64,000 bases of DNA from DASUBN01 sp036000105 (GTDB lineage: Bacteria > Pseudomonadota > Gammaproteobacteria > Natronospirales > REEB76), in assembly GCA_036000105.1 (NCBI GenBank), contig DASYGE010000011.1, positions 13,636-77,635 on the forward strand. The letters are read 5' to 3'. Positions 24,691 to 34,448 of the stretch are shown here, piece after piece. The notes beneath the pieces are model-generated. The model was not told where the DNA came from and ran no database searches. It saw only the letters and a list, made by a program, of their open reading frames with translations. A program made the translations under genes and the position numbers. Numbering within the stretch: position 1 is the stretch's first letter; each line of letters opens with the position of its first letter.

Positions 24691-26198
24691 TGGCGAAAGC
24701 GCAAGCCATGGCCGGTGTGGATCTCGCGGCCCTGCTGCAGGGCTACGCGACCCTGGAGAGCCATGTGCCGGTGCTGGGCTTGTCCATGGACAGCCGTGAG
24801 CTGCGGCCCGGTTACCTGTTCCTGGCCTGCAAGGGCCACGATCACCACGGGTTGAAGCATCTGGCCGACGCGCGCGCGCGCGGCGCCGTGGCGGTGATCT
24901 ACGATCCTGCTGGTGCCGCGGCATATCTGCCGCTGCAGGCCGATATGCCGGCCGTCGCGGTGGCGGACCTGGCAGCCAAGGCCGGTCTCATCGCCGCACG
25001 TTTCTACGCCGACCCCACCGCCACCCAGAGAGTGGTCGCGGTCACCGGCACCAACGGCAAGACCTCCGTGAGCCTGATCACCGCCCAGTCACTCGCCGAA
25101 TCCGGCAGGGCTTGCGGTGTGCTCGGCACCGTGGGCTTCGGTACCTACGGCAAACTGGAAGCGCCCAGCCACACCACTCCCGATGCAGTGAACTTGCAGG
25201 CCTGGCTCGCGCGTTTCCGCGACCAGGGTTTGAAGCATGTGAGCGTGGAAGCTTCCAGCCATGCCCTGCACCAGGGTCGGATAAACGGCGCGCACATCGA
25301 GGTGGCGGTGTTCACCAACTTGACCCGCGACCATCTGGACTATCACGGCAGCATGCAGGCTTACGGCGATGCGAAGCGTCGTCTGTTCGGTATACCCGGT
25401 CTCAAGCATGCGGTCATCAATCTTGATGATGTCTTCGGCATGGAATTGGCTGCGAGCCTACCCCAGGGCGTGGAATGCGTGGGATATACCCTCGAAGGCA
25501 CGCGCAGTCCTGCGGGCCGCACGCTGATGGCGGAGAAGCTCGCGCTCAACAGCGGCGGGCTTACCTTCGACGTGAGCGGCGATTTCGGCTGCGGTCACGT
25601 GGACTCGCGGCTCTTAGGGCGATTCAACGCCCAGAACCTCCTGGCGGTCCAGGGCGCGCTCCTGGCCTTAGGCATGACTTTCGAAGAGACGCTGCGCTGC
25701 CTGACCCGTGCGCGCACCGTGCCGGGGCGTATGGAATGTTTCGGGGGCGGCGCGGGCCGGCCTCTCGTGGTGGTGGACTACGCCCACTCTCCCGATGCAC
25801 TCGAGAAAGCCCTCACGGCGGCCCGGGCCCATTGCCGCGGCCAACTGTGGTGCGTGTTCGGTTGCGGCGGCGAACGAGACCGGGGCAAGCGGCCCCAGAT
25901 GGGTGCCATCGCCGAGCGTTTGGCGGACCGGGTGCTGCTCACGGACGACAACCCGCGGGGCGAAGACGGCGACGCCATCATCGCGGAGATCATGGCCGGC
26001 ATGCAGGATCAGAGCCGGATGCAGGTGGAGCGCGCCCGCAGCGAAGCGGTGATACTCGCGGTGCACGCGGCGGCGCCGGGAGACGTGGTGCTGGTGGCCG
26101 GCAAGGGCCACGAGACGGAACAAGTGATCGGCGGCCGGGCGCTGCATTACAGTGACCGGGAGACCATCGCCGGCCTCTTTGGGGAGGACGCGGCATGA
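24687..26198 (+). CDS. murE: UDP-MurNAc-tripeptide synthetase MurE (meso-DAP adding)
   Basis: MurE adds the third amino acid of the peptide stem. The 503 residues have the Mur ligase layout: an N-terminal UDP-binding domain, the ATP domain with VTGTNGKTSVS, and a C-terminal domain with DNPRGED. The DNPR sequence is the mark of enzymes that add meso-diaminopimelate rather than lysine. The carbamylated Lys and the SSHALHQGR substrate loop are also seen. Start overlaps ftsI (ATGA), end overlaps murF (ATGA). Confidence 0.97.
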   Translation: MMAKAQAMAGVDLAALLQGYATLESHVPVLGLSMDSRELRPGYLFLACKGHDHHGLKHLADARARGAVAVIYDPAGAAAYLPLQADMPAVAVADLAAKAGLIAARFYADPTATQRVVAVTGTNGKTSVSLITAQSLAESGRACGVLGTVGFGTYGKLEAPSHTTPDAVNLQAWLARFRDQGLKHVSVEASSHALHQGRINGAHIEVAVFTNLTRDHLDYHGSMQAYGDAKRRLFGIPGLKHAVINLDDVFGMELAASLPQGVECVGYTLEGTRSPAGRTLMAEKLALNSGGLTFDVSGDFGCGHVDSRLLGRFNAQNLLAVQGALLALGMTFEETLRCLTRARTVPGRMECFGGGAGRPLVVVDYAHSPDALEKALTAARAHCRGQLWCVFGCGGERDRGKRPQMGAIAERLADRVLLTDDNPRGEDGDAIIAEIMAGMQDQSRMQVERARSEAVILAVHAAAPGDVVLVAGKGHETEQVIGGRALHYSDRETIAGLFGEDAA

Positions 26199-27577
26199 GC
26201 GTGCGCCGCCTCTCGGATCTGGCTGCCGCCACCGGCGGCACACTGCAGGGTGAGGACCGGGAGTTCACCCGCGTCACCCAGGACAGCCGCAAGCTGGGGC
26301 AGGGGGATCTCTTCATCGCCATCAAGGGCGAGAATTTCGACGGCCATGATTTCCTCTCGCAAGCCGAGAAATCGGGTGCCGCCGGCGCACTCGTGGAACG
26401 CCGCAGGTCCACCGCGCTGCCGCAAGTGCTGGTACCGGATGTGCGCAAGGCTCTCGGCGCTTACGCCGCCGTTTGGCGCCGCCGCTTCGCGCTGCCGCTC
26501 GTCGGCGTCACCGGTTCCAGCGGCAAGACCACCCTCAAGGAGATGATCGCCAGCATCCTGCGGCAACGGGGCGCGACCCTCGCGACCCGCGGCAACATGA
26601 ACAACGACATCGGCATGCCGCTGACGCTTCTAGAGCTGGATGCCTCGGACCGCTATGCGGTGATCGAGATGGGTACCAACCATCCGGGCGAGATCGAATA
26701 CCTGGCGCGCCTCGCGCTCCCCAGCGTGAGCGTGGTGACCAACGCCGGGCCCGCACACCTGGAGTTCCTCAAGGATGTGGCGGGTGTAGCGCGGGAGAAG
26801 GGCGCGATTTTCTCCTGCCTCGCGGCCGGGGGTGTGGCTGTGATCAACGCCGACGACGCCCACGCCAGGCTCTGGCGCGAGATGGCCGGCGCACGCAAGA
26901 CCGTGACCTTCGGTTTCGGTGAACAGGCGGACTTCCATCCCCTGCCCGGGGTGCTGCGCCAATCAGAGAGCGGCAGCTGGCAGTTCCATCTGGTCTCGCC
27001 CCAGGGAGAGACGGATGTGAACGTATCTCTGCCCGGGCGCCACAACGTGGCCAATGCCCTGGCCGCTGCCGCCGCCGCCATGAGCGCCGGCGCCAGCCTG
27101 GACGATGTGCGCGCGGGTCTGGCAGCAGCACCGGCCACCGCCGGCCGCCTGATCGTTATCCCCGGCCAGAACGGCAGCCGCCTCATAGATGACAGCTACA
27201 ACGCGAACCCGCTGTCCCTCAGCGCCGCCATCGAGTTCGCCATGTCCTTAAGCGGGCGCAGCTGGCTGGTGCTCGGCGACATGGGTGAGCTGGGCGATTC
27301 CGCCGTGCGCTTGCACGCGGAATCCGGCGCCCGGGCCCGGAGCCTCGGCATCGAGCGGCTGTATGCGCTCGGCGAGCACAGCCGCCACGCAGTGGAGGCT
27401 TTCGGTTCCGGTGCCCGCTGGTTCGAAGATGTGAATTCCCTGGTGCGCGCCCTGCTCACCGATGCCGGAGTGGGGGTGACGCTCCTGGTGAAAGGCTCCC
27501 GCAGCATGCGCATGGAGCGCGTGGTGGATGCGCTGCGTTCGCAACCGGCTGCCCGCGCGGCCAACGGAGATCATTAG
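26195..27577 (+). CDS. murF: UDP-MurNAc-pentapeptide synthetase MurF
   Basis: MurF adds D-Ala-D-Ala to complete the pentapeptide precursor. The 460-residue protein has the P-loop GVTGSSGKTTLKEM, the central motif IEMGTNHPGEIEYL, and the C-terminal domain with IDDSYNANPLS, all standard. It overlaps murE and is followed without any gap by mraY. The D-Ala-D-Ala ligase that supplies its substrate (ddl) is not in this cluster. Confidence 0.97.
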   Translation: MSVRRLSDLAAATGGTLQGEDREFTRVTQDSRKLGQGDLFIAIKGENFDGHDFLSQAEKSGAAGALVERRRSTALPQVLVPDVRKALGAYAAVWRRRFALPLVGVTGSSGKTTLKEMIASILRQRGATLATRGNMNNDIGMPLTLLELDASDRYAVIEMGTNHPGEIEYLARLALPSVSVVTNAGPAHLEFLKDVAGVAREKGAIFSCLAAGGVAVINADDAHARLWREMAGARKTVTFGFGEQADFHPLPGVLRQSESGSWQFHLVSPQGETDVNVSLPGRHNVANALAAAAAAMSAGASLDDVRAGLAAAPATAGRLIVIPGQNGSRLIDDSYNANPLSLSAAIEFAMSLSGRSWLVLGDMGELGDSAVRLHAESGARARSLGIERLYALGEHSRHAVEAFGSGARWFEDVNSLVRALLTDAGVGVTLLVKGSRSMRMERVVDALRSQPAARAANGDH

Positions 27578-28660
27578 ATGCTGCTGCTGCTCAGCGAATA
27601 TCTGATGCGCTACCACTCGGTGTTCCGGGTGTTCTCCTACCTCACGCTCAGGGCGATCCTGGGGGTGCTAACCGCGCTCATCTTCGCTTTCGTGTGCGGT
27701 CCCGCCATGATCCGTTGGCTCACGGTGGTGAAGGTGGGGCAGCGGGTACGCAAGGACGGCCCCCAGTCGCACCTCACCAAGGCCGGCACCCCCACCATGG
27801 GCGGCACGCTGATCCTCGCGGCCATCATCATCGCGACGCTCTTGTGGGCTGATCTGCGCAACCGCTACGTGTGGGTGCTCTTGGGTGTCACCTTCTTCTT
27901 CGGTCTCATCGGCTTCGTGGACGATTACCTCAAGCTGATGTTCAAGAACTCCAAGGGGCTCAAGGCGCGCAGCAAGTATTTCTGGCAGTCGGTGTTCGCC
28001 CTCGCGGTCGCGCTCATCCTGTACTTCACCCACCACGAGTCGGCGGAGATCGCCTACATCCTGCCGTTCTTCAAGCAGGTATCCCTGCCCATCGGCGTGC
28101 TGTTCGTAGTGGTGACCTATTTCGTGGTGGTGGGCACTAGCAACGCGGTGAACCTCACGGACGGCCTGGACGGGCTCGCCATCATGCCGGCGGTGCTGGT
28201 CGGCGGTGCGCTCGGCGTGTTCGGCTACGCCTCCGGCAACTTCAACTTCGCTCATTACCTCGCCATCCCCTATCTGCCGGGCGCGGGCGAGGTGGTGGTG
28301 TATTGCGGCGCCCTCGTGGGCGCGGGTCTCGGGTTCCTGTGGTTCAACGCCTACCCTGCCCAGGTGTTCATGGGCGACGTGGGCGCGCTCGCTCTCGGCG
28401 CCGCCCTCGGCACCCTGGCCGTGATCGTGCGCCAGGAGATCGTGCTCTTCATCATGGGTGGCGTGTTCGTGGCGGAGACGGTGTCGGTGATCCTGCAGGT
28501 GGGTTCCTTCAAGCTCACCGGCAAACGCATCTTCCGCATGGCACCGCTGCATCACCATTTCGAGCTCAAGGGCTGGCCCGAGCCGCGCATCATCGTGCGC
28601 TTCTGGATCATCACCGTGCTCCTGGTGCTGGTGGGCCTGTCCACCCTGAAGGTGAGGTGA
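27578..28660 (+). CDS. mraY: Phospho-MurNAc-pentapeptide transferase MraY
   Basis: MraY transfers phospho-MurNAc-pentapeptide to undecaprenyl phosphate, making lipid I. The 360-residue polytopic protein has about ten membrane helices and the catalytic signatures: GTPTMGG, the FVDDYLK Asp pair, NAVNLTDGLDGLA, and the late MAPLHHHFELKGW loop. The ATG follows the murF stop directly. The undecaprenyl phosphate used here is the same carrier that the proposed glycosylation genes at 58000-62914 would need. Confidence 0.98.
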   Translation: MLLLLSEYLMRYHSVFRVFSYLTLRAILGVLTALIFAFVCGPAMIRWLTVVKVGQRVRKDGPQSHLTKAGTPTMGGTLILAAIIIATLLWADLRNRYVWVLLGVTFFFGLIGFVDDYLKLMFKNSKGLKARSKYFWQSVFALAVALILYFTHHESAEIAYILPFFKQVSLPIGVLFVVVTYFVVVGTSNAVNLTDGLDGLAIMPAVLVGGALGVFGYASGNFNFAHYLAIPYLPGAGEVVVYCGALVGAGLGFLWFNAYPAQVFMGDVGALALGAALGTLAVIVRQEIVLFIMGGVFVAETVSVILQVGSFKLTGKRIFRMAPLHHHFELKGWPEPRIIVRFWIITVLLVLVGLSTLKVR

Positions 28661-28666
28661 CGTCGG

Positions 28667-30016
28667 ATGGGATTAGCTGCCCATAAACGCAGGATCAAGA
28701 CGCTGATCGTCGGGCTCGGCAAGACGGGCCTTTCCTGCGCGCGTTTCCTCACGGCCCATGGCGAGGAGATCGCCGTGACCGACAGCCGTGAGCATCCGCC
28801 GGGACTGAAGGATCTGCGCGCCATGCTGCCGGATGCGGCGGTGTTCCTGGGCGGTTTCTCCGAAGACGCACTCAAGCACGCGGACCGGGTGGTGTTGTCG
28901 CCAGGTGTGGCCGCGGGCACGCCCTTCATCGCCAAGGCCAGGGCGCTCGGCTTGCCGGTCATGGGCGACATCGAGCTCTTCGCGCATTACGCCCGGGCAC
29001 CTGTGGTGGGCATCACCGGCTCGAACGGCAAGAGCACCGTCACCACCGTGCTCGGTAACATGGCCGAGAAAGCCGGGCGTGCGGCGCGGGTGGGCGGCAA
29101 CCTGGGCACGCCGGCGCTCGATCTCCTCAAGCAAGCGGAGCCGGAACTCTACGTATTGGAACTCTCCAGCTTCCAGTTGGAGATCACCGAGTCGCTCGAG
29201 TGTGCCGCGGCCACGGTGCTCAACATCTCGCCGGACCACATGGACCGTTACACGGATCTGCAGCAATACGCCGCCGCCAAGGCGCGCATCTTCCGCAGCT
29301 GCGGCACGGCGGTGTTGAACCGCGAGGATCCGGAAGTGTGCGGTATGGGTGGCGGCGCGAAGAGGCGCGTGAGCTTCGGCCTGGATGCGCCGGCGGCGGG
29401 GGATTACGGTCTCGCGGGTCAGGGCCCGGCTGAATGGCTCATGCGTGGCACCGAGCAGCTCATGCCGGTCTCCGCGCTCGCCATGCGTGGCCGCCACAAC
29501 CTGGCGAATGCTTTGGCGGCGCTGGCGCTGGGTGAGGCGGTGGGCCTGCCCATGCCTGCGATGTTGGATGTCTTGCAGGAATTCCGTGGCCTGCCGCATC
29601 GCATGGAATATGTAGCGACGGTGGGCGGTGCGGTCTATTACGACGATTCCAAGGGGACCAATTTGGGCGCGACCCTCGCGGCGGTGGCGGGCGTGAGCCA
29701 GCCCCTGGTGCTCATCGCCGGCGGCGATGCCAAGGGGCAAGACTTCGCGCCCTTGGCGGAGGCGCTCAAGGGCAAGGCCCGGGCCGTAGTGCTCTTGGGC
29801 AAGGACGCGCCACTGCTGGAGCAAGCCTTCGCAGGCCGGGTGAAGACACAGAAGGCCAAGGACATGGATGGAGCGGTACAAGTCGCCGCGGAGCTGGCGA
29901 AGGCCGGCGACATGGTGCTCTTGTCACCCGCCTGCTCCAGCCTGGACATGTTCGAGAACTTCGAGCATCGCGGCCGCGTGTTCGCGGCGGCAGTGAGGAG
30001 GCTCGCCGGTGAGTGA
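28667..30016 (+). CDS. murD: UDP-MurNAc-L-alanine:D-glutamate ligase MurD
   Basis: MurD adds D-Glu, the second residue of the stem peptide. The 449 residues have an N-terminal Rossmann-like domain (VGLGKTGLSCARFL), the P-loop GITGSNGKSTVT, the LSSFQLE motif, and the C-terminal DDSKGTNLGAT. The end overlaps the GTG start of ftsW by 8 bases. Confidence 0.96.
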   Translation: MGLAAHKRRIKTLIVGLGKTGLSCARFLTAHGEEIAVTDSREHPPGLKDLRAMLPDAAVFLGGFSEDALKHADRVVLSPGVAAGTPFIAKARALGLPVMGDIELFAHYARAPVVGITGSNGKSTVTTVLGNMAEKAGRAARVGGNLGTPALDLLKQAEPELYVLELSSFQLEITESLECAAATVLNISPDHMDRYTDLQQYAAAKARIFRSCGTAVLNREDPEVCGMGGGAKRRVSFGLDAPAAGDYGLAGQGPAEWLMRGTEQLMPVSALAMRGRHNLANALAALALGEAVGLPMPAMLDVLQEFRGLPHRMEYVATVGGAVYYDDSKGTNLGATLAAVAGVSQPLVLIAGGDAKGQDFAPLAEALKGKARAVVLLGKDAPLLEQAFAGRVKTQKAKDMDGAVQVAAELAKAGDMVLLSPACSSLDMFENFEHRGRVFAAAVRRLAGE

Positions 30017-31184
30017 AGCCAGAGTCATCGCAGGCGATGCCGAGGCGCGCAGCATGGACACGTTGCTGCTCACGGTGGCGGGTCTGATCCTGGTGATCGG
30101 CCTCGTGATGGTGGCGTCTGCATCCATCTCCCTGGCGGACAAGACCAGCGGCAGCCCCTTCTATTACCTATTGCGCCAGCTCGTGTTCGCGGTCGCCGGT
30201 GCCGGTGCCGGCCTGGCCATGTATTGCCTGCCCCTCTCCTGGTGGCAGCGTTCCGGTTACCTGCTGCTGGTGCTGGCCTTCGCGCTCTTGGCCATGGTGC
30301 TGGTGCCGGGCATAGGCCGACATATAAACGGCAGCATCCGCTGGGTGGTGCTGGGGCCGTTCCGCTTACAGGTATCAGAACCGGCGCGGCTGCTGATACT
30401 GGTGTATCTCGCTGGCTATATCGTGCGCCGTAGCGAAGAGCTGGCTTCCGGTATCAAGGGCTTCATCAAGCCCATGTTGCTGGTCGGTTGCGCCGGCATC
30501 CTGCTGCTGGCGGAACCGGATTTCGGCGCGACCCTGGTGCTCACGATCACCGCCATGGCCATGCTGTTCTTAGGGGGAGCGCGTCTCAAGGATTTCGCCC
30601 TATGCGCCGCCGTGGGCGGCGCGGCCTTCGCCGGACTGGTGCTGTCCTCGCCATATCGCCTGGCGCGGCTCACGGGCTTCCTCAATCCCTGGCAGGATCC
30701 CTTCGACAGCGGATTCCAGCTCACCCAGTCGCTCATCGCCATCGGCCGCGGACAGCTGTTTGGCGTCGGCCTGGGGGAGAGCGTACAGAAGCTCTTCTAC
30801 CTGCCGGAGGCCCACACGGACTTCTTGTATGCGGTGCTGGCGGAGGAGTTCGGCCTGGCGGGCTCGATCTTCATCATCGGCCTGTATCTCATGCTGACCT
30901 GGCGCGCGGTGGTGATCGCGCGTCGTGCGGCCAAGCGCTCACAACTCTTCGGCGCTTATCTCGCCTACGGCATCGGCATCTGGATCGGTCTGCAGGCGTT
31001 CATCAACATGGGCGTGAACATGGGTGTGCTGCCCACCAAGGGTCTCACGCTACCGCTCATGAGCTACGGCGGCAGCAGCCTGATCGTGACCTGCGCGGCC
31101 ATCGGCCTCTTGCTGCGGGTGGACCGGGAGAGCCGCGAGAGTGGCAAATGGAAGACCGGCACGGCGAAAGAGGAAGAAGCATGA
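30009..31184 (+). CDS. ftsW: Septal peptidoglycan glycosyltransferase FtsW
   Basis: FtsW is a SEDS-family polymerase that uses lipid II to build septal glycan with FtsI. The 391 residues include ten predicted membrane helices, the conserved INGSIRWVVLGPFRLQ loop, the catalytic-Asp region LAEPDFGATLVL, and the C-terminal GVLPTKGLTLPLMSYGGSS. It starts with GTG 30009 inside the end of murD and ends with an overlap into murG. The C-terminal cytoplasmic tail is Lys/Glu-rich. Confidence 0.97.
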   Translation: MSEARVIAGDAEARSMDTLLLTVAGLILVIGLVMVASASISLADKTSGSPFYYLLRQLVFAVAGAGAGLAMYCLPLSWWQRSGYLLLVLAFALLAMVLVPGIGRHINGSIRWVVLGPFRLQVSEPARLLILVYLAGYIVRRSEELASGIKGFIKPMLLVGCAGILLLAEPDFGATLVLTITAMAMLFLGGARLKDFALCAAVGGAAFAGLVLSSPYRLARLTGFLNPWQDPFDSGFQLTQSLIAIGRGQLFGVGLGESVQKLFYLPEAHTDFLYAVLAEEFGLAGSIFIIGLYLMLTWRAVVIARRAAKRSQLFGAYLAYGIGIWIGLQAFINMGVNMGVLPTKGLTLPLMSYGGSSLIVTCAAIGLLLRVDRESRESGKWKTGTAKEEEA

Positions 31185-32266
31185 ACCGCTCTTCCGGCAT
31201 CGTGATAATGGCGGGCGGCACCGGCGGTCACGTCTTCCCGGCTCTCGCTGTGGCGGATGTCCTCCGCGCCCGCGGCCACACAGTCACCTGGATAGGCACT
31301 CGCCAGGGATTGGAAGCACGCATCGTCCCCGCCGCCGGTATCCCCATGGAATGGATAGACGTGGGTGGAGTGCGCGGCAAGGGCGCGGGCGCTTTGTTCA
31401 AGACACCCTTCATGCTTAGCCGCGCGCTCATGCAGGCCTTGAGCGTGTTCCGCCGCGTGCAGCCGGTGGCGGCTCTCGGTATGGGCGGCTTCGCCAGCGG
31501 ACCCGGCGGCGTAGCCGCACGCCTCGCGGGATGCCCGCTGGTGGTGCATGAGCAGAACGCGGTGCCCGGCGTCACCAACCGGATATTGAGCCGCATGAGC
31601 CGCAACGTATTGGAAGGTTTCCCGGGAAGTTTCTCCGCCAAACGCCGCGCACGTTATGTGGGCAACCCGGTGCGCAGCGCCATCGCGGGCCTGCCGGCAC
31701 CGGAGCAGCGCTTCGCAGGACGCAGCGGGCCCATACGTATCCTGGTGATCGGCGGCAGCCAGGGTGCCCGGGTCTTGAACCAGAACGTGCCCGTGGCCAT
31801 CGCTCGCCTGGGGACGGCAGCGGTGGAAGTGCTGCACCAGACGGGCATCAAGGACGCGGAAGCGGTGACCACGCTCTACCGCGAACACCGTATAGAAGCC
31901 CGGGTCACGCCCTTCATAGATGACATGGCGGCGGCCTATGCCTGGGCCGATCTCGCGGTCTGCCGTTCCGGTGCCCTGACTGTGGCGGAACTCTCGGCCG
32001 CGGGTCTCGGCGCCTTGTTGGTGCCCTTCGCCTCGGCGGTGGACGATCACCAGACGGCGAATGCCCGGTTCCTGGTGGAGCAGGGTGCAGCTTTGCTGTT
32101 GCCCCAGTCCTCCGCCACGCCGGTGGTGTTGGCGGAAGCCCTCGGCGACATGGTCAAGGAACGCGGTCTCTTGCTCGGCATGGCGAGGAATGCCCGGTCT
32201 CTCGCCCGTCCCGATGCGGCGGACCTGGTGGCGGACGTCTGCCTCGCAGCAGGAGGGCTCCCATGA
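31181..32266 (+). CDS. murG: UDP-GlcNAc:lipid I GlcNAc transferase MurG
   Basis: MurG adds GlcNAc to lipid I on the inner face of the membrane to form lipid II. The 361-residue GT28 enzyme has the N-terminal MAGGTGGHVFPALAVA loop, the acceptor-site VHEQNAVPG motif, and the UDP-binding region GGSQGARVLN with CRSGALTVAEL. ATG 31181 overlaps the ftsW stop; a longer open frame upstream lies inside ftsW and is not coding. The end overlaps murC. Confidence 0.97.
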   Translation: MNRSSGIVIMAGGTGGHVFPALAVADVLRARGHTVTWIGTRQGLEARIVPAAGIPMEWIDVGGVRGKGAGALFKTPFMLSRALMQALSVFRRVQPVAALGMGGFASGPGGVAARLAGCPLVVHEQNAVPGVTNRILSRMSRNVLEGFPGSFSAKRRARYVGNPVRSAIAGLPAPEQRFAGRSGPIRILVIGGSQGARVLNQNVPVAIARLGTAAVEVLHQTGIKDAEAVTTLYREHRIEARVTPFIDDMAAAYAWADLAVCRSGALTVAELSAAGLGALLVPFASAVDDHQTANARFLVEQGAALLLPQSSATPVVLAEALGDMVKERGLLLGMARNARSLARPDAADLVADVCLAAGGLP

Positions 32267-33678
32267 GCAACCTGATGCGCCGCATCCGCAACATCCATTT
32301 CGTCGGCATAGGCGGTGCCGGCATGGGCGGCATCGCCGAAGTGCTCATCAACCTGGGTTACCAGGTGCGGGGCTCGGATCTCAAGGCCAATGCTGTCACC
32401 GAACGCCTCAAGTCCCTGGGCGCACGTATCGCTATCGGCCATGCCGCCAGCCATGTGGCGGATGCGGACGTAGTGGTGATGTCCGCCGCTGTGGCCGCGG
32501 ACAACCCGGAAGTACTGGAGGCGAGAGCCCGGCGCATCCCCGTGGTACGCCGGGCCGAGATGCTGGCGGAACTCATGCGCTTCCGCTCCGGCATCGCAGT
32601 AGCGGGCACCCACGGCAAGACCACCACCACGAGCCTGGTAGCCAGTGTCTTGTCCGAGGGCGGACTGGATCCCACGTTCGTGATCGGCGGCAAGCTGACC
32701 AGCACGGGCAGCAACGCCCGTCTGGGCAGCGGCCAGTATCTCGTGGCGGAGGCGGACGAGAGCGATGCCTCCTTCCTGCACCTGCAGCCGCTCATCGCGG
32801 TGGTCACCAACATCGATGCTGACCATCTCGACACCTATGGCGGCGACTTCGCCAAGTTGCGCGGCACTTTTGTGGAGTTCCTGCAGCATCTGCCGTTCTA
32901 CGGTCTCGCGGTGCTGTGCGCTGACGACGAGGAAGTGCGGCGCATCCTGCCGGAGGTGGGTCGGCCGGTGGTCACTTATGGAACAGCTGAAGACGCGGAT
33001 TTCCATGCCAGCGATATCCGCCGCGACGGCCGCATCACCCATTTCAAGGCCTGGCTGCCCAAGCGCGGCGTGCCGCTGGAAGTGCAACTCAATCTCGCCG
33101 GACGCCACAACGTGCTGAACGCACTGGCCGCCATCGCCATCGCTCACGATCTCGGTATCTCCGACGAGGCGGTGCTGCGGGCATTGGCCGGGTTCCAGGG
33201 CGTGGGCCGGCGTTTCCAGATGCTGGGCGAAGTCATCACTGCCGCCGGCCCGGTTTTGCTGGTGGACGATTACGGACATCACCCGCGTGAACTGGCCGCC
33301 ACCCTGCAGGCAGCGCGGGAAGGCTGGCCGGAGCGGCGCCTGGTGGCCGCGTTCCAGCCACATCGCTACACCCGCACCCGGGACCTGTTCGACGATTTCG
33401 CCGAAGTGCTGTCCCAGGTGGACGCGCTCCTGCTCACGGAAGTCTATGCCGCCGGTGAGACACCCATCGCCGGTGCCGATGGTCGGGCTCTCGCCCGCGC
33501 CATACGCAACCGCGGCCGGGTGGATCCGGTGTTCGTGCAGCGCGCCCAGGACCTGCCTGAGGCCCTCGCGAGCGTGCTCAAACCGGGTGACCTCCTGCTC
33601 ACCCTGGGTGCCGGTGATATCGGCGCCGTGGCGGCGGAATTACCCAAGACCCTGGCGAGCGGAGTAAAGAGATCATGA
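32263..33678 (+). CDS. murC: UDP-N-acetylmuramate:L-alanine ligase MurC
   Basis: MurC adds L-Ala to UDP-MurNAc. The 471-residue protein has the GIGGAGMGGIAEVL Rossmann start, the P-loop AGTHGKTTTTSLV, the EADESDASF motif and the C-terminal DDYGHHPREL. It overlaps both neighbours by 4 bases. In many relatives murB and ddl follow here; in this genome ftsQ follows directly, so UDP-MurNAc reductase and D-Ala ligase must be encoded elsewhere. Confidence 0.97.
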   Translation: MSNLMRRIRNIHFVGIGGAGMGGIAEVLINLGYQVRGSDLKANAVTERLKSLGARIAIGHAASHVADADVVVMSAAVAADNPEVLEARARRIPVVRRAEMLAELMRFRSGIAVAGTHGKTTTTSLVASVLSEGGLDPTFVIGGKLTSTGSNARLGSGQYLVAEADESDASFLHLQPLIAVVTNIDADHLDTYGGDFAKLRGTFVEFLQHLPFYGLAVLCADDEEVRRILPEVGRPVVTYGTAEDADFHASDIRRDGRITHFKAWLPKRGVPLEVQLNLAGRHNVLNALAAIAIAHDLGISDEAVLRALAGFQGVGRRFQMLGEVITAAGPVLLVDDYGHHPRELAATLQAAREGWPERRLVAAFQPHRYTRTRDLFDDFAEVLSQVDALLLTEVYAAGETPIAGADGRALARAIRNRGRVDPVFVQRAQDLPEALASVLKPGDLLLTLGAGDIGAVAAELPKTLASGVKRS

Positions 33679-34448
33679 ACGCACGCAAGCCTGATGTGGA
33701 AGTGAAATTCTGGCGCCGCCGGGTGGTGGTGCTGGGTGCTGCCGCCGGCCTGCTCCTGGTGGTGGGTCTCGCCCTTACGCTCTGGCTCGCGGCACCCTTG
33801 TTCGCGGGGCCTGCACTCACACGGCTCACTGTGAGCGGGCGCCTGCAGCATGTGGACCCGGCGGCGGTGCGCGCTGCGGTGGCCCCGGCGGTGGGCAGCG
33901 GTTTCTTCAACACCCGGGTGGAGCAGGTGAGCGCCGCGGTGAAGCAGCTGCCCTGGGTAGCCGAAGCCGATGTGCGCCGGGAATGGCCCCACACCCTGCA
34001 TGTGGAGATAGTGGAGGAAGCGCCGGTGGCGCGCTGGAACAGCGACGGCCTGATGGATGCCCAGGGGCGGGTGTTCGTGCGCGGGCAGCAGGCCGCTTAT
34101 GCAGCCTTGCCATTGCTCATGGGTAAGGATGGCGACGAGCAGGACGTACTGGCTGAGTTCAACACCCTCGCGAACCTGGTGGTGCCCCGTGGTCTCACGA
34201 TCGCCGAACTCAGCGTGGACGCCCGCGGCGCGGCCACGGTGCTTTTGAACGATGGCATCGAGGTACGCCTCGGCCGTGAGGATGCGGCGGCACGGCTCGC
34301 GCGCTTCACCGCCATGGCGCTGCCGGCCCTGGGTGCGAAGCTCGCGACGGTCGCTTATGTGGACATGCGTTACACCAACGGCTTCGCCGTGGGCTGGAAG
34401 GCGGCGAATGCCGTCTCCGGAAACCTGAGGAACGGATCCAATGCCTAG
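33675..34448 (+). CDS. ftsQ: Cell division protein FtsQ
   Basis: FtsQ is a bitopic divisome protein that joins FtsL and FtsB. The 257 residues have a basic cytoplasmic start, one membrane helix (about 16-40), a POTRA domain beginning LTRLTVSGRLQHVDPAAV, and the beta domain with LPWVAEADVRREWPHTLHVEI. It overlaps murC by 4 bases and ftsA by 8. Confidence 0.95.
   Translation: MNARKPDVEVKFWRRRVVVLGAAAGLLLVVGLALTLWLAAPLFAGPALTRLTVSGRLQHVDPAAVRAAVAPAVGSGFFNTRVEQVSAAVKQLPWVAEADVRREWPHTLHVEIVEEAPVARWNSDGLMDAQGRVFVRGQQAAYAALPLLMGKDGDEQDVLAEFNTLANLVVPRGLTIAELSVDARGAATVLLNDGIEVRLGREDAAARLARFTAMALPALGAKLATVAYVDMRYTNGFAVGWKAANAVSGNLRNGSNA

Noticed and set aside
30488..31180. Longer N-terminus for MurG
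   Set aside because: The open frame runs back through ftsW, but the conserved MurG start is at 31181 and overlaps the ftsW stop in the usual way.
32047..33363. 438-codon open frame opposite murC
   Set aside because: Shadow frame; murC is complete with all motifs on the + strand.
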